Assembly: GCA_028280885.1 (NCBI GenBank)
Contig: JANQKY010000016.1
Location: 62,001 to 126,000, forward strand
Origin: Tepidamorphus sp.
GTDB lineage: Bacteria; Pseudomonadota; Alphaproteobacteria; Rhizobiales; Tepidamorphaceae
DNA: 64,000 nucleotides
Direction: 5' to 3'
This document shows positions 36,825 through 46,253 of the stretch, piece after piece (position 1 is the first letter of the stretch; each line of letters opens with the position of its first letter). Below the pieces are notes generated by a model. That model made no database searches. It saw only the letters and a list, made by a program, of their open reading frames with translations, and had not been told where the DNA came from. The translations under genes were made by a program, and so were the position numbers.

Positions 36825-38018
36825 TCAGGTGACTCGCGACACGGTCTGATACTTCTCGTCGCGCCACAACGCCTTGCCGATCACCTCTTCCAGCACCTCG
36901 CAGGCGCGCAGGACATCGTTTTCGTCGAGATAGAGCGGCGTGAAGCCGAAGCGCATGATGTTGGGCGCGCGGAAATCGCCGATGACGCCGCGATCGATCA
37001 GCGCCTGCATCGCCGCGTAACCGTTATCGAAGGCAAAGGAGACCTGCGAGCCGCGTGCCTGCGGATCGCGCGGGGAGGCGAGCGTCAGGTCCGGGCAGCG
37101 CGCCTCGACCTCGGCGATGAAGCGTTCCGACAGGGCGATCGAGGCGGCGCGGAGATCGGCCATATCGACGCCCTCCCAGACGTCGAGGGCCCTGTCGAGG
37201 ATCGCGAGCTGGACGATCGGCGGGGTGCCGACGCGCAGCCGCTCCGTCGACATCGCCGGGCGATAGCCGAGTTCCATGGCAAACGGCGCGTCATGGCCCA
37301 TCCAGCCGGCGAGCGCGGGATCGATATCCGTGACGATATCCGGCCGGGCATAGATGAAGGCCGGCGCGCCGGGGCCGCCGTTCAGGTATTTGTAGGTGCA
37401 GCCGACGGCGAATTCGGCGTTGCTGCCGGCGAGGTCGAGGGGCAGGGCGCCGGCGGAATGGGCGAGGTCCCAGATCATCACCGCGCCGGCGTCCTGCGCG
37501 CGGCGGGTGATGTCGGCCATGTCATGCAGGCGCCCGGTGCGGTAGTCGACATGGGTCAGCAGGACGGCCGCGACGTCGTCGGTGATGTTCTCCGCGACAT
37601 CCTCGGGGGCCGGTGTCCTGATCTCGTAATCCTTGCCGATCGTGCCGATCAGCCCCTGCGCCATGTAGAGGTCGGTCGGGAAGTTGCCGCTGTCCGACAG
37701 GATCGTCTTGCGGCCGGGCCGCATCTTCAGCGCCGCGTCGAGGGCCTGATAGACCTTGATCGACAGGGTGTCGCCGGTCGCAACCGAGCCTTTCGGCGCG
37801 CCGATCAGGCCGGCGATCCGGTCGCCAACCTGCTTTGGCAGCGAAATCCAGTCGGCCTGGTTCCAGGCGCGGATCAGCAATTCTCCCCACTGGGCGCGGA
37901 TCACCGTCTCGACATGCTCGGCCGCCCCCTTCGGCAGGGCGCCGAGCGAATTGCCGTCGAGATAGACGATGTCGTCGGGGAGGCTGAACAGATCCTTGCG
38001 GGGAAGGGAAGCAGGCAT
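36825..38018 (-). CDS. kynU: Kynureninase
   Basis: A 397-residue PLP enzyme that splits L-kynurenine to anthranilate and alanine. It shows YLDGNSLGALPKGA, GDTLSIKVYQAL, ILSDSGNFPTDLY, DLAHSAGALPLDL and the PLP-binding CTYKYLNGGPGAPAF with Lys, then RVGTPPIVQLA. I chose the ATG at 38018, two bases after the TDO stop, with GGAG upstream; the longer frame is a shadow of the TDO gene. It is the third gene of the tryptophan operon. Confidence 0.95.
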   Translation of the reverse strand: MPASLPRKDLFSLPDDIVYLDGNSLGALPKGAAEHVETVIRAQWGELLIRAWNQADWISLPKQVGDRIAGLIGAPKGSVATGDTLSIKVYQALDAALKMRPGRKTILSDSGNFPTDLYMAQGLIGTIGKDYEIRTPAPEDVAENITDDVAAVLLTHVDYRTGRLHDMADITRRAQDAGAVMIWDLAHSAGALPLDLAGSNAEFAVGCTYKYLNGGPGAPAFIYARPDIVTDIDPALAGWMGHDAPFAMELGYRPAMSTERLRVGTPPIVQLAILDRALDVWEGVDMADLRAASIALSERFIAEVEARCPDLTLASPRDPQARGSQVSFAFDNGYAAMQALIDRGVIGDFRAPNIMRFGFTPLYLDENDVLRACEVLEEVIGKALWRDEKYQTVSRVT

Positions 38019-38020
38019 GG

Positions 38021-38875
38021 TCAGAGGTCTCCGCGGACGTTCCAGAGTTCGGGAAAGAGGACGACGTCGAGCATCCGGCGCAGATACTGGACGCCGGAGG
38101 TGCCGCCGGTGCCGCGCTTGAAGCCGATCACCCGCTCCACCGTGGTGACGTGGTTGAAGCGCCAGCGGCGGAAATAATCCTCCAGGTCGACGAGCTTCTC
38201 GCCGAGTTCGTAGAGCGTCCAGTAGGTCGCGGTGTTCTCGTAGACCTGTTTCCACCGGTCCTGGATTTCGGGCACCGCCTCGTGCGGCGATTTAAGTTGC
38301 GGAGCCGGGGCGTTTTCATCGGAGCCGTCCAGCGTGCGATACAAAAGTCCGACGACCTCGTCGTAGAAGCTCGGCCGTTCGAGTTCTTCGGCGAGCATCG
38401 CCCGGACGTCGGGAACATGCGCGTGCGGTTTCAGCATGTTCGGGTTCCGATTGCCGAGCACGTATTCGATCATCCGGTACTGGTAGGACTGGAAGCCAGA
38501 GGAGGGGCCGAGCGCCTCGCGGAAGCGGGTGTAGTCGGCCGGCGTCATGGTGCGCAGCACGTCCCAGGCGCTGTTGAGCTGTTCGAAGATCCGCGAGACG
38601 CGCGCCAGCATCTTGAACATGCCCGCGGTGTCGCCCGACCGCAGGCCCTCGCGGGCGGCGGCCAGTTCGTGGATGGCGAGCTTCATCCACAATTCGCTGG
38701 TCTGATGCTGGATGATGAACAGCATCTCGTCATGGGCGCTGCTCAGCGGATGCTGCTGGGTCAGCACCGTGTCGAGATGCAGATAGTCACCATAGGACAT
38801 GGCGGCGCGGAAATCCATCTTCGCGCCGTCGCTGCCGGGGTTGTAGGCGCCCGGCTTGCCGCCCTGCGCGCTCAT
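38021..38875 (-). CDS. kynA: Tryptophan 2,3-dioxygenase
   Basis: A 284-residue haem dioxygenase opening the indole ring of L-tryptophan to N-formylkynurenine. Family segments are MSYGDYLHLDTVL, HDEMLFIIQHQTSELWMKL, FQSYQYRMIEYVLGN, and RRWRFNHVTTVERVIGFKRGTGGTSG, which carries the haem His. Its start overlaps the ligase stop by 4 bases. Kynurenine formamidase, the step between this enzyme and kynureninase, is not in this operon. Confidence 0.96.
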   Translation of the reverse strand: MSAQGGKPGAYNPGSDGAKMDFRAAMSYGDYLHLDTVLTQQHPLSSAHDEMLFIIQHQTSELWMKLAIHELAAAREGLRSGDTAGMFKMLARVSRIFEQLNSAWDVLRTMTPADYTRFREALGPSSGFQSYQYRMIEYVLGNRNPNMLKPHAHVPDVRAMLAEELERPSFYDEVVGLLYRTLDGSDENAPAPQLKSPHEAVPEIQDRWKQVYENTATYWTLYELGEKLVDLEDYFRRWRFNHVTTVERVIGFKRGTGGTSGVQYLRRMLDVVLFPELWNVRGDL

Positions 38876-40497
38876 GTCCCCGGCCTCAGACGGAAGCGCT
38901 GGATCTTGCCGCTTTCGGTCTTCGGCAGGTCTCGCGTGAAGACGATCGAACGCGGGTATTTATACGGCGCGATCGTTTCCTTGACGTGGTCCTGCAGACG
39001 CTTGATGAGATCCTCGCTCGGCGTCTCTGAGGCGCCGAGCACCACATGCGCCTCGACGATCGCGCCGCGCTCCTCGTCGGGCACGCCGATCACCGCGCAT
39101 TCGGCGACCGCGTCATGGGAGAGCAGGGCGGCCTCGACCTCGGGGCCGGCGATGTTGTAGCCCGAGGAGAGGATCATGTCGTCGGCGCGGGCGGCGAAAT
39201 GGAAATAGCCGTCGGCGTCCTGAAGGAAGGCATCGCCCGTGATGTTCCAGCCGTTCTGGACATATTCTCTCTGCCGCTCGCCGCGCAGATAGCGACAGCC
39301 GGTCGGACCGCGCACGGCGAGCCGGCCGACCTCGCCGGGCTTTAAGTCCTCGCCATCGGGGCCGATCACCTTCGCCTCGTAGCCGGTGACCGGCTTGCCG
39401 GTGCAGGCGGGCTTGTGGTCCTTGAAGCGGTTGGTGATGAAGATGTGCAACATCTCGGTCGCGCCGATGCCGTCGAGCATCGGCTTGCCGGTCTTGTCCA
39501 TCCATTCCTGGTAGACGGGGCCGGGCAGGGTCTCGCCGGCGGAGACGGCGGCCCGCAGCGACGACAGGTCGGCACCCTCGTCCATCGCCCGCATCATCGC
39601 GCGATAGGCGGTCGGGGCGGTGAAGCTGACGGTCGCCTTGTAGGTCTCGATGATCTCGATCATGTTCGGCGGCGTCGCGTTTTCAAGCAGCGTCGCGGTG
39701 GCGCCGAAGCGCAGCGGAAAGATCGCAAGCCCGCCAAGCCCGAAGGTGAAGGCAAGCGGCGGCGAGCCGACGAAGATGTCGCCGGGCTGGACATCGAGCA
39801 CCTCCTTGGCATAGCCGTCGGCGATGATCAGCAGGTCGCGGTGGAAATGCATCGTGCCCTTGGGCTCGCCGGTCGAGCCCGAGGTGAAGCCGATCAGCGC
39901 GACATCGTCCTGGGCGGTGTCGACCGCCTCGAACCGCACCGGCTTCTCCAGCGCCAGCCGGTCGAGTTCGGCGTCGTGATTGGCCGTCCCATCGAAGCCC
40001 GCGACGATCTTCAGATGCGCGCTGTCCTTGGCGCAGGCGATCATCTCGTCCATCAGGCGGGTGTCGCAGAGCGCGTGGGTGATCTCGGCCTTGTCGACAT
40101 ATTTCTTCAACTCGCCGGCACGCAGCATCGGCATGGTATTGACGACCACCGCGCCGGCCTTGGTGGCGGCGAGCCAGCAGGCGACCATCGCCGGATTGTT
40201 GGCCGAGCGGATCAGCACCCGGTTGCCGGGCCGGACGCCGAGATCGGCGGTCAGCGCGTGGGCGAGCCGGTTGGTCCAGTCGGCCAGTTCCTTATAGGTG
40301 CGGCGGCGGCCGTTGCCGATCAGCGCGGTGTGGTCGCCGAAGCCCTGGTCGACCATCCGGTCGGTCAGCTCGACGGCGGCGTTCAGCCGGTCGGGATAGT
40401 CGAAGCCGTCGAGCAGCAGGTCGGGCCATGTCTCGGCGGCGGGCAGATTGTCCCGCGCGAAGGTGTCGCTGTGTACCGACGGTCTGAGCGTGGTCAT
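38872..40497 (-). CDS. 2-aminobenzoate-CoA ligase-like acyl-CoA synthetase
   Basis: A 541-residue adenylate-forming enzyme. A3 motif TSGSTGEPKGT, ATEMLHIF region, the A7/A8 segment NGWNITGDAFLQDADGYFHFAARADDMILSSGYNIAG and the A10 Lys in LPKTESGKIQRF are present. Its sequence style matches benzoate/2-aminobenzoate ligases, and it leads the operon with TDO and kynureninase, so activation of anthranilate to anthraniloyl-CoA is the natural reading. The next enzyme, 2-aminobenzoyl-CoA monooxygenase/reductase, is not visible here. Confidence 0.82.
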   Translation of the reverse strand: MTTLRPSVHSDTFARDNLPAAETWPDLLLDGFDYPDRLNAAVELTDRMVDQGFGDHTALIGNGRRRTYKELADWTNRLAHALTADLGVRPGNRVLIRSANNPAMVACWLAATKAGAVVVNTMPMLRAGELKKYVDKAEITHALCDTRLMDEMIACAKDSAHLKIVAGFDGTANHDAELDRLALEKPVRFEAVDTAQDDVALIGFTSGSTGEPKGTMHFHRDLLIIADGYAKEVLDVQPGDIFVGSPPLAFTFGLGGLAIFPLRFGATATLLENATPPNMIEIIETYKATVSFTAPTAYRAMMRAMDEGADLSSLRAAVSAGETLPGPVYQEWMDKTGKPMLDGIGATEMLHIFITNRFKDHKPACTGKPVTGYEAKVIGPDGEDLKPGEVGRLAVRGPTGCRYLRGERQREYVQNGWNITGDAFLQDADGYFHFAARADDMILSSGYNIAGPEVEAALLSHDAVAECAVIGVPDEERGAIVEAHVVLGASETPSEDLIKRLQDHVKETIAPYKYPRSIVFTRDLPKTESGKIQRFRLRPGT

Positions 40498-40785
40498 TCG
40501 GTCCCCCTGAGCTATGGTCGATTGCTATGGCCGATGAGCAGTGCGAGTCTGTTCTGCGTTGTCCTTGCAGGCCGGTGCGGATGTCATCACCCACCGCAAC
40601 GATATCCTACACCATCCCGCCCTATGCGATCCTGTCGGCCGCCGGCCGGAAAGCCGGTTCGATCACGCAGCATCGGGTGCCCGGACAGGTCCGCGCGGAC
40701 ACTCAGTGTCTATAGGGAAACCCAAACTATTTCAAGTTTAAAATATATAAGATTCGAGCGGGGGGCTGCTCGGGTGGCGCGCCGC
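40498..40785 (-). promoter_or_regulatory. Gene-free stretch with a candidate promoter for the tryptophan operon
   Basis: An AT-rich patch lies at 40709-40752. Read on the minus strand it holds TTGAAA (40735-40730) and TATAGA (40714-40709) with a 15-base spacer, slightly short. AAACT (40724-40728) and AGTTT (40735-40739) form a 5-base inverted repeat over the -35. No credible gene is seen in the rest. Confidence 0.35.
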
Positions 40786-41964
40786 TCAGCGGTCGACGAC
40801 CTCCGGCAGGCGGCCGGCCGGTGGCGTGTTGCGGCTGCGCTCGGTGCGGACGATGCCGTCGATGATCGTCATGCCGACGCCGGGCAGATTGCCGAGGCTG
40901 ACCGATTCGAGAATATCCTTGCCCGGCGCGTGCTGGGCCTGGTCCATCAGCACGAAATCGGCCGCGTAACCCGGCTCCAGCAGGCCGACATCGAGGTCGC
41001 GCTGGCGGGCGGTGTTGCCGTTGGCGAAGCAGAAGGCCAGTTCGGCCGGCACGTTGCCGAGGCTCGAGAGCATCGCCACCATGCGCAGGATGCCGAGCGG
41101 CTGGACGCCGGAGCCGGCCGGGCCGTCGGTGCCGAGGATGACCCGGTCGAGCTGCTTGAGCTCGCGGGCCGTGTTAAGGGTCAGGAGGGCGGCGCGCTCG
41201 TTGCCGTTGTGGACGATCTCCAGGCCCTTGGTGCAGCTTTCGCACAGGCAGACGATCTGGTCGTCGGGCAGGGCGGAGTGGCCGCCATTGATGTGGCCGA
41301 TCACGTCGGTGCCGGTTTCCAGCACCATGTCGGCATCGACGAGGCCGGAACCCGGAATGGACGGGCCGCCGGTATGGATCGTGCTCTGGATGCCGTATTT
41401 GCGCGCCCAGTCGACCATCTGCTTGCCGGTCTTGCCGTCCTTGACCGAGCCGAGGCCGACCTCGCCGAGCAGCTTGACGCCGGCATCTGCGAGGTCCTTG
41501 AAGTCCTGCTCCACCATGCCGTGCTCGATGACCGGGGCGCCGGCATGCACCTTCACCCCCGACGGGTGGAAATTCTCGTACCAGCGCTGGGCGGCGATCG
41601 CCATCGCCTTCAGGCCGACGACATCCTTGGGCCGGCCGGGCATATGCACCTCGCCGGCCGAGATCATCGTGGTGACGCCGCCATGCAGGGTCGAATCGAT
41701 CCAGTGAAGCTGCTGCTGGCGCGGCGTGTAGTCGCCGACGACGGGATGGACGTGGCTGTCGATCAGGCCGGGCGCCAGCGTGACGCCCTTGGCGTCGACC
41801 GTGGTCGTCGCGCCCTCGGTGTCGAGGTCCTTTTCGTATCCGAAGGCGGAAATCCTGCCGTCGATGGCGATGACGCAATCGCCGTCGGCGATCGGCGCTT
41901 CCAGCTTGCCGGTCAGCAGGAGACCGATATTGCGTACAACCAGCTTCTGTTTGACATCGCTCAT
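40786..41964 (-). CDS. Enamidase-like amidohydrolase (nicotinate-type ring opening)
   Basis: A 392-residue amidohydrolase-superfamily enzyme. DSHVHPVVGDYTPRQ (HxH at 71/73), LHGGVTTMISAGEVHMPGRPKD, VGEVGLGSVK, IHTGGPSIPGS, HINGGHSAL and LGTDGPAGSG carry the metal ligands. The closing SRNTPPAGR matches my recollection of the enamidase of Eubacterium barkeri, which hydrolyses 1,4,5,6-tetrahydro-6-oxonicotinate to 2-formylglutarate. I chose the ATG at 41964 with GGAGG upstream. It diverges from MarR and the molybdenum hydroxylase genes. Confidence 0.85.
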   Translation of the reverse strand: MSDVKQKLVVRNIGLLLTGKLEAPIADGDCVIAIDGRISAFGYEKDLDTEGATTTVDAKGVTLAPGLIDSHVHPVVGDYTPRQQQLHWIDSTLHGGVTTMISAGEVHMPGRPKDVVGLKAMAIAAQRWYENFHPSGVKVHAGAPVIEHGMVEQDFKDLADAGVKLLGEVGLGSVKDGKTGKQMVDWARKYGIQSTIHTGGPSIPGSGLVDADMVLETGTDVIGHINGGHSALPDDQIVCLCESCTKGLEIVHNGNERAALLTLNTARELKQLDRVILGTDGPAGSGVQPLGILRMVAMLSSLGNVPAELAFCFANGNTARQRDLDVGLLEPGYAADFVLMDQAQHAPGKDILESVSLGNLPGVGMTIIDGIVRTERSRNTPPAGRLPEVVDR

Positions 41965-41992
41965 GCCGTCCGCCTCCGGATTTTGCCCATAC

Positions 41993-42008
41993 TGTTTGTA
42001 TGCTAACA
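41993..42008. promoter_or_regulatory. Candidate MarR operator, copy 1 (enamidase side)
   Basis: TGTTTGTATGCTAACA has TGTT/AACA arms and shares the 11-mer TGTTTGTATGC with a second site at 42615-42630. It lies 29 bases before the enamidase start and about 90 before the marR start, where it could repress both. Confidence 0.6.
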
Positions 42009-42095
42009 GGTATGCGGTCCGGATCAAGCAATCGCAGTAGCGCCGGCCGTAAGCCGCCTGTAGTTTCGGTTCGACAGGCAAAACCGTGAGAGACA

Positions 42096-42545
42096 ATGGA
42101 CGCCCGGGTACCCGAGACTGACGACCCCGATACGGATGGCTACCGGCTCGACGAGCAGATCGGCTATCTCCTGCGGCTCGCCAGCCAGCGCCATGCCGGC
42201 ATCTTTCAGACCCATGCGGTGCGCGGCCTGACGCCGACACAGTTCTCGGCGCTGGTGCGGCTTGGCGAATTGGGCGAGTGCTCGCAAAACGAGCTCGGGC
42301 GGCATACGGCGATGGATGTCGCGACGATCAAGGGCGTCGTCGATCGGCTGAAGGCGAAGGGCCTCGTCGCGTTGCGGCCGGACCCCGGCGATAAGCGGCG
42401 CACGCTGATCTCGATCGCCCCGGCGCATCGCGACCTGGTGCGGGCCCTGCATGAAGCCGGCCGGGACATCACCCGCCAGACGCTGAAGCCTTTAAGCGCC
42501 GCCGAGCAGCGCACCCTGGTCCGGCTGATGAAGAAGCTTATCTGA
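42096..42545 (+). CDS. MarR-family transcriptional regulator (hydroxylase cluster)
   Basis: A 149-residue regulator. LTPTQFSALVRLGELGECSQNELGRHTAMDVATIKGVVDRL is the helix-turn-helix part, given here in family order, and LRPDPGDKRRTLISIAP is the wing with the conserved Asp-Lys-Arg-Arg. It lies between the enamidase and the molybdenum hydroxylase operon, each preceded by the shared TGTTTGTATGC element, so it likely controls both and responds to the aromatic substrate or an intermediate. Confidence 0.9.
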   Translation: MDARVPETDDPDTDGYRLDEQIGYLLRLASQRHAGIFQTHAVRGLTPTQFSALVRLGELGECSQNELGRHTAMDVATIKGVVDRLKAKGLVALRPDPGDKRRTLISIAPAHRDLVRALHEAGRDITRQTLKPLSAAEQRTLVRLMKKLI

Positions 42546-42614
42546 GCGGCTGCGGCGTCCCGATCCCGGCGGGAAGAGCAGCGAGCGATTGACTTCTCGC
42601 GCGCTCGGCAATTA

Positions 42615-42630
42615 TGTTTGTATGCAAATG
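42615..42630. promoter_or_regulatory. Candidate MarR operator, copy 2 (hydroxylase side)
   Basis: TGTTTGTATGCAAATG contains the dyad TTTG-TATG-CAAA and shares TGTTTGTATGC with the site at 41993. It lies 24 bases before the TTG start of the FAD subunit gene, where a repressor would block transcription. Confidence 0.6.
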
Positions 42631-42653
42631 AATATCGCGGGCTGGAGGCGCGC

Positions 42654-43493
42654 TTGATCTACCTGACGCCCACAACCGTTGCCGAGGCGCTCGGTCTGCT
42701 TCAGACCGGCGAGGCGACGCTGGTTGCCGGGTGTACGGATTTCTTTCCAGGCCAGCGTCCGGGCTGCCAGGAGCGCAGCCTTCTCGACATCACCCGCGTG
42801 CCCGAGCTGCGCGGCATTTCAGCGACGCGAACCGGCTGGCGGATCGGCGCGGCGACGACCTGGAGCGATGTGATCAAGGCGCCGCTGCCACCCGCCTTCG
42901 ACGGCTTGAAGCTTGCCGCCCGCGAGGTCGGCTCGGTGCAGATCCAGAATGCCGGCACGGTCGCCGGCAATATCTGCAACGCCTCGCCCGCCGCCGACGG
43001 CGTGCCGCCGTTGCTGACGCTTGAGACGGAAGTCGAGGTGGCTTCGGCCGAACGTGTCCGCCGGGTACCGCTGTCCCGCTTCATCACCGGCGTTCGTAGC
43101 GTCGATCTCAGGCCCGGCGAAATGGTCGTGGCGCTGCATGTGCCGGCCATTGCCGAGACGATGCGCAGCGCGTTCCTGAAGCTCGGCAGCCGCAAATACC
43201 TGGTGATTTCGATCGCGATGGTGGCCGTTGTCGTCGAGCTGGACGATGGCCGGATCGGTGATATCCGCATTGCGGTCGGTGCCTGTTCGCCGGTGGCGCA
43301 GCGTCTGCCGGCGCTGGAGAATCATCTGCGCGGGCTGACGATCGAGGCGGTCGAAACGGTCGCGATCGATGCGGACGCGCACCTGGCGCCGCTGCGGCCG
43401 ATCGATGATGTGCGTGGCACGGCGGGCTACCGGATCGAGGCGGTTCGGGATCTGTGCCGGCGCGCCGTCCGCCAGGCGATGGACGCGGCATGA
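42654..43493 (+). CDS. Molybdenum hydroxylase FAD-binding subunit (xanthine dehydrogenase/CoxM type)
   Basis: A 279-residue flavoprotein. YLTPTTVAEALGLL starts the FAD domain, followed by ATLVAGCTDFFPGQ (the first FAD loop), then QNAGTVAGNICNASPAADGVPPLL (the second), and a CO-dehydrogenase-flavoprotein C-terminal domain. I chose the TTG at 42654 because GGAGG lies five bases before it and the family normally starts just before this FxxPxxxxEA segment; the longer frame would begin inside the operator. It passes electrons from the iron-sulfur domain of the next gene. Confidence 0.85.
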   Translation: MIYLTPTTVAEALGLLQTGEATLVAGCTDFFPGQRPGCQERSLLDITRVPELRGISATRTGWRIGAATTWSDVIKAPLPPAFDGLKLAAREVGSVQIQNAGTVAGNICNASPAADGVPPLLTLETEVEVASAERVRRVPLSRFITGVRSVDLRPGEMVVALHVPAIAETMRSAFLKLGSRKYLVISIAMVAVVVELDDGRIGDIRIAVGACSPVAQRLPALENHLRGLTIEAVETVAIDADAHLAPLRPIDDVRGTAGYRIEAVRDLCRRAVRQAMDAA

Positions 43494-43508
43494 CACCGGT
43501 GGGGCAGG

Positions 43509-46253
43509 ATGGATAAGCGCACGAGCGAGACACGCATCGGATTTTCGCTGAACGGCGCCGAGACCGAGGTCGCGCCGCTGCCCGGCGAACGGCTGTCGCA
43601 GAGCCTGCGCGAGCGGCTTGGCGCCCGCGACGTCAAGATCGGCTGCGATGCCGGCGATTGCGGCGCCTGCTCGGTGCTTGTCGATGGCGACGTCGTCTGC
43701 GCCTGCCTGACGCCGACCCACCAGGTGTCGGGCCGGACGGTGGAGACGCTGGCCGGTCTGGTCGAAAGCGACGGTCAGGCCCGCGCGCTCGCCGAGCGCT
43801 TCCAGGATCACGGCGCGGCGCAATGCGGCATCTGCACGCCGGGCATGATGGTCACGGCGGTTGCGCTGTTGCGCGACAATCCGAAACCGAGCACGCTTGA
43901 GGTGCAGGACGCGCTCGGCGGCGTTTTGTGTCGCTGTACGGGCTATCGCAAGATCATCGACGCGGTTTGCGGCGTGCCGCCCGTGCTGTCGGGCAGCGGT
44001 GCCGTGGGCGATGCGATCCGCCGGCTCGATGGGCTGGACAAGGTACACGGCGCGGAACGCTTCGGCGACGATGTCGCCCCGCCCGGCACTTTGGAAATCC
44101 GCGTCATCCGCTCGCCCCATCCGCATGCGGCCTTCACCTTCGGCGATCTCGACGCCTGGCGCACAGCGCGCGCGGGTATCGAGGCTGTTCTGACCGCCGA
44201 TGACGTACCCGGTTTAAACCGCTTCGGCGTTATTCCCGGCTTCATCGACCAGCCGGTCTTTGCCGAAGGGGTCGCCCGGTTTCGCGGCGAGGCGGTCGCC
44301 GCCGTTATTGGCGATCCGGACGTGATCCGCGATCTCGATCCCGACGATTTTCCGGTTACCTTCGAGCCGCTGCGCGATGTCCAGACCGTCGAGGCCGCGC
44401 GCGCGGAAGAGGCGCCCCGCCTGCATGACGCCCATGAGGGCAACGTCATGTGTCGCGGTTTCGTCACCTGCGGCGATCCGGACGGTGCCCTCGATGCCGC
44501 CGATGTCACGGCGGAAGGGGTGTTTTCGACCGGTTTCGTCGAGCACGGCTATATCGAGCCGGAGGCGGGGTTTGCGCAGGTGGTCGATGGCCGGGTCGAG
44601 GTGCATGCCTGTACCCAGGCGCCGACGATGGACCTTGATTCGCTCGAAACGATCCTCGGCATGGATCGCGGCCTGATCCGTGTGGTGCCGACCGGCGTCG
44701 GCGGCGGCTTCGGCTCGAAGCTCGATATTTCGGTTCAGCCCTATCTGGCCCTTGGTGCGCTGAAGACCGGCAAGCCGGTGCGGATCTGTCTGACGCGGAC
44801 CGAATCGATGCAGTCGACCACCAAGCGGCATCCTGCCCGGATGCAGGTGAAGATCGGCGCGATGCGCGATGGGCGGATATCGGGCTGCGACTTCTATGGC
44901 GATTTCAACACGGGCGCCTATGCCTCCTGGGGCCCGACGGTGGCAAACCGCGTGCCGGTTCACGCCTCGGGTCCCTACAGGGTCGCCGACTACCGGGCCC
45001 GGTCCTGCGGGGTCTACACGAATTGCGTGCCGGCCGGCGCGTTTCGCGGCTTCGGCGTGCCGCAGGCGGCGATCGCCCAGGAGGCCCTGTTCGACGACCT
45101 GGCCGGGCAGCTTGATATGGACCCGCTGGAGTTCCGCATCCTGAACGCGCTTGAAAACGGCGTGCCGACCGTCTGCGGGCAGGTGTTCGAGACCGGCGTC
45201 GGCATCAAGCAGTGCCTCGAGGCACTCAGGCCGGACTGGCAGCGGGAACGGGCGGCGGCGCAGGCCTTCAACGCGGCTGCGGGCAGCCTGCGGCGCGGGG
45301 TCGGGGTTGCGGCCGGATGGTATGGCTGCGGCAACACCTCGCTGCCCAATCCTTCGACGATCCGCGCCGGCATCCGGTCGGATGGCCAGGTCGTGCTGCA
45401 TCAGGGCGCGGCCGATATCGGCCAGGGCGCCAACACGGTGATTTCCCAGATCTTCGCCGAGGCGCTCGGCGTGCCGGTGTCTTCGCTTGCGCTTGTCGGG
45501 CCGGATACGGACCTGACGCCGGATGCCGGCAAGACGTCTGCGTCGCGCCAGACCTTCGTCACCGGCAATGCCGCGCGCCTGTGCGGCCAGGCGCTGCGGC
45601 GGCAGATCCTGCGGCGGGTGAATGCGTCCGAAACGGCGGAATTGACTATCGGAGACGGCGAAATCGGCATCGCCGATGGCGGCAGCGCGCATGTCGTTGC
45701 CTTGTCCAACCTGCCGAGCGATGCCCATGGCTATGTCCTGAGCGCCGAGGAAACCTACGATCCGCCGACCAGGCCGCTTGATGGAAACGGCCAGGGCGAG
45801 CCCTATGCCCAGATGGGCTATGCCGCGCAGATCGCGGTCCTGGAGGTCGATACTAGGCTCGGCACCGTCCGGCCGGTGCGTTTCGTCGCGGCCCACGATG
45901 TCGGCAAGGCGATCAACCCGATGCTGGTCGAGGGCCAGGTTCATGGCGGCATCGCCCAGGGGCTCGGCATGGCGCTGATGGAAGCCTATCTGCCCGGCCG
46001 CACCGAGAACCTGCACGACTACCTGATCCCGACGATCGGCGATATTCCGCCGATCGACACGATCATCGTCGAGCAACCCGACGGGCACGGCCCTTACGGT
46101 GCCAAGGGGCTCGGCGAGCACGCGCTGGTGCCGACGGCGGCGGCGATCCTGAACGCGATCAGGCATGCCTGCGGCGTCCGCATCCAGGAGGTGCCGGCGA
46201 CGCCATCGGCGATCCATGCGGCGCTTAACGGGCGCGACGGGAAAGGCATGTGA
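43509..46253 (+). CDS. Molybdenum hydroxylase: iron-sulfur and molybdopterin subunits fused
   Basis: A 914-residue fused protein. Residues 1-80 form a plant-type 2Fe-2S domain (C46, C51, C54, C64). About 85-155 form the second 2Fe-2S domain (C106, C109, C141, C143). The rest is the xanthine dehydrogenase-type molybdopterin part, with VGGGFGSKLD, GAFRGFGVPQ and the catalytic Glu in YGAKGLGEHA. In most bacteria the small and large subunits are separate genes, so the fusion is notable. The reaction is expected to be hydroxylation of an N-heteroaromatic ring, such as nicotinate. Confidence 0.88.
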   Translation: MDKRTSETRIGFSLNGAETEVAPLPGERLSQSLRERLGARDVKIGCDAGDCGACSVLVDGDVVCACLTPTHQVSGRTVETLAGLVESDGQARALAERFQDHGAAQCGICTPGMMVTAVALLRDNPKPSTLEVQDALGGVLCRCTGYRKIIDAVCGVPPVLSGSGAVGDAIRRLDGLDKVHGAERFGDDVAPPGTLEIRVIRSPHPHAAFTFGDLDAWRTARAGIEAVLTADDVPGLNRFGVIPGFIDQPVFAEGVARFRGEAVAAVIGDPDVIRDLDPDDFPVTFEPLRDVQTVEAARAEEAPRLHDAHEGNVMCRGFVTCGDPDGALDAADVTAEGVFSTGFVEHGYIEPEAGFAQVVDGRVEVHACTQAPTMDLDSLETILGMDRGLIRVVPTGVGGGFGSKLDISVQPYLALGALKTGKPVRICLTRTESMQSTTKRHPARMQVKIGAMRDGRISGCDFYGDFNTGAYASWGPTVANRVPVHASGPYRVADYRARSCGVYTNCVPAGAFRGFGVPQAAIAQEALFDDLAGQLDMDPLEFRILNALENGVPTVCGQVFETGVGIKQCLEALRPDWQRERAAAQAFNAAAGSLRRGVGVAAGWYGCGNTSLPNPSTIRAGIRSDGQVVLHQGAADIGQGANTVISQIFAEALGVPVSSLALVGPDTDLTPDAGKTSASRQTFVTGNAARLCGQALRRQILRRVNASETAELTIGDGEIGIADGGSAHVVALSNLPSDAHGYVLSAEETYDPPTRPLDGNGQGEPYAQMGYAAQIAVLEVDTRLGTVRPVRFVAAHDVGKAINPMLVEGQVHGGIAQGLGMALMEAYLPGRTENLHDYLIPTIGDIPPIDTIIVEQPDGHGPYGAKGLGEHALVPTAAAILNAIRHACGVRIQEVPATPSAIHAALNGRDGKGM

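Noticed and set aside
39415..42006. 863-residue plus-strand open frame
   Set aside because: It lies antisense to the CoA ligase and enamidase and crosses the intergenic region; low-complexity composition without motifs.
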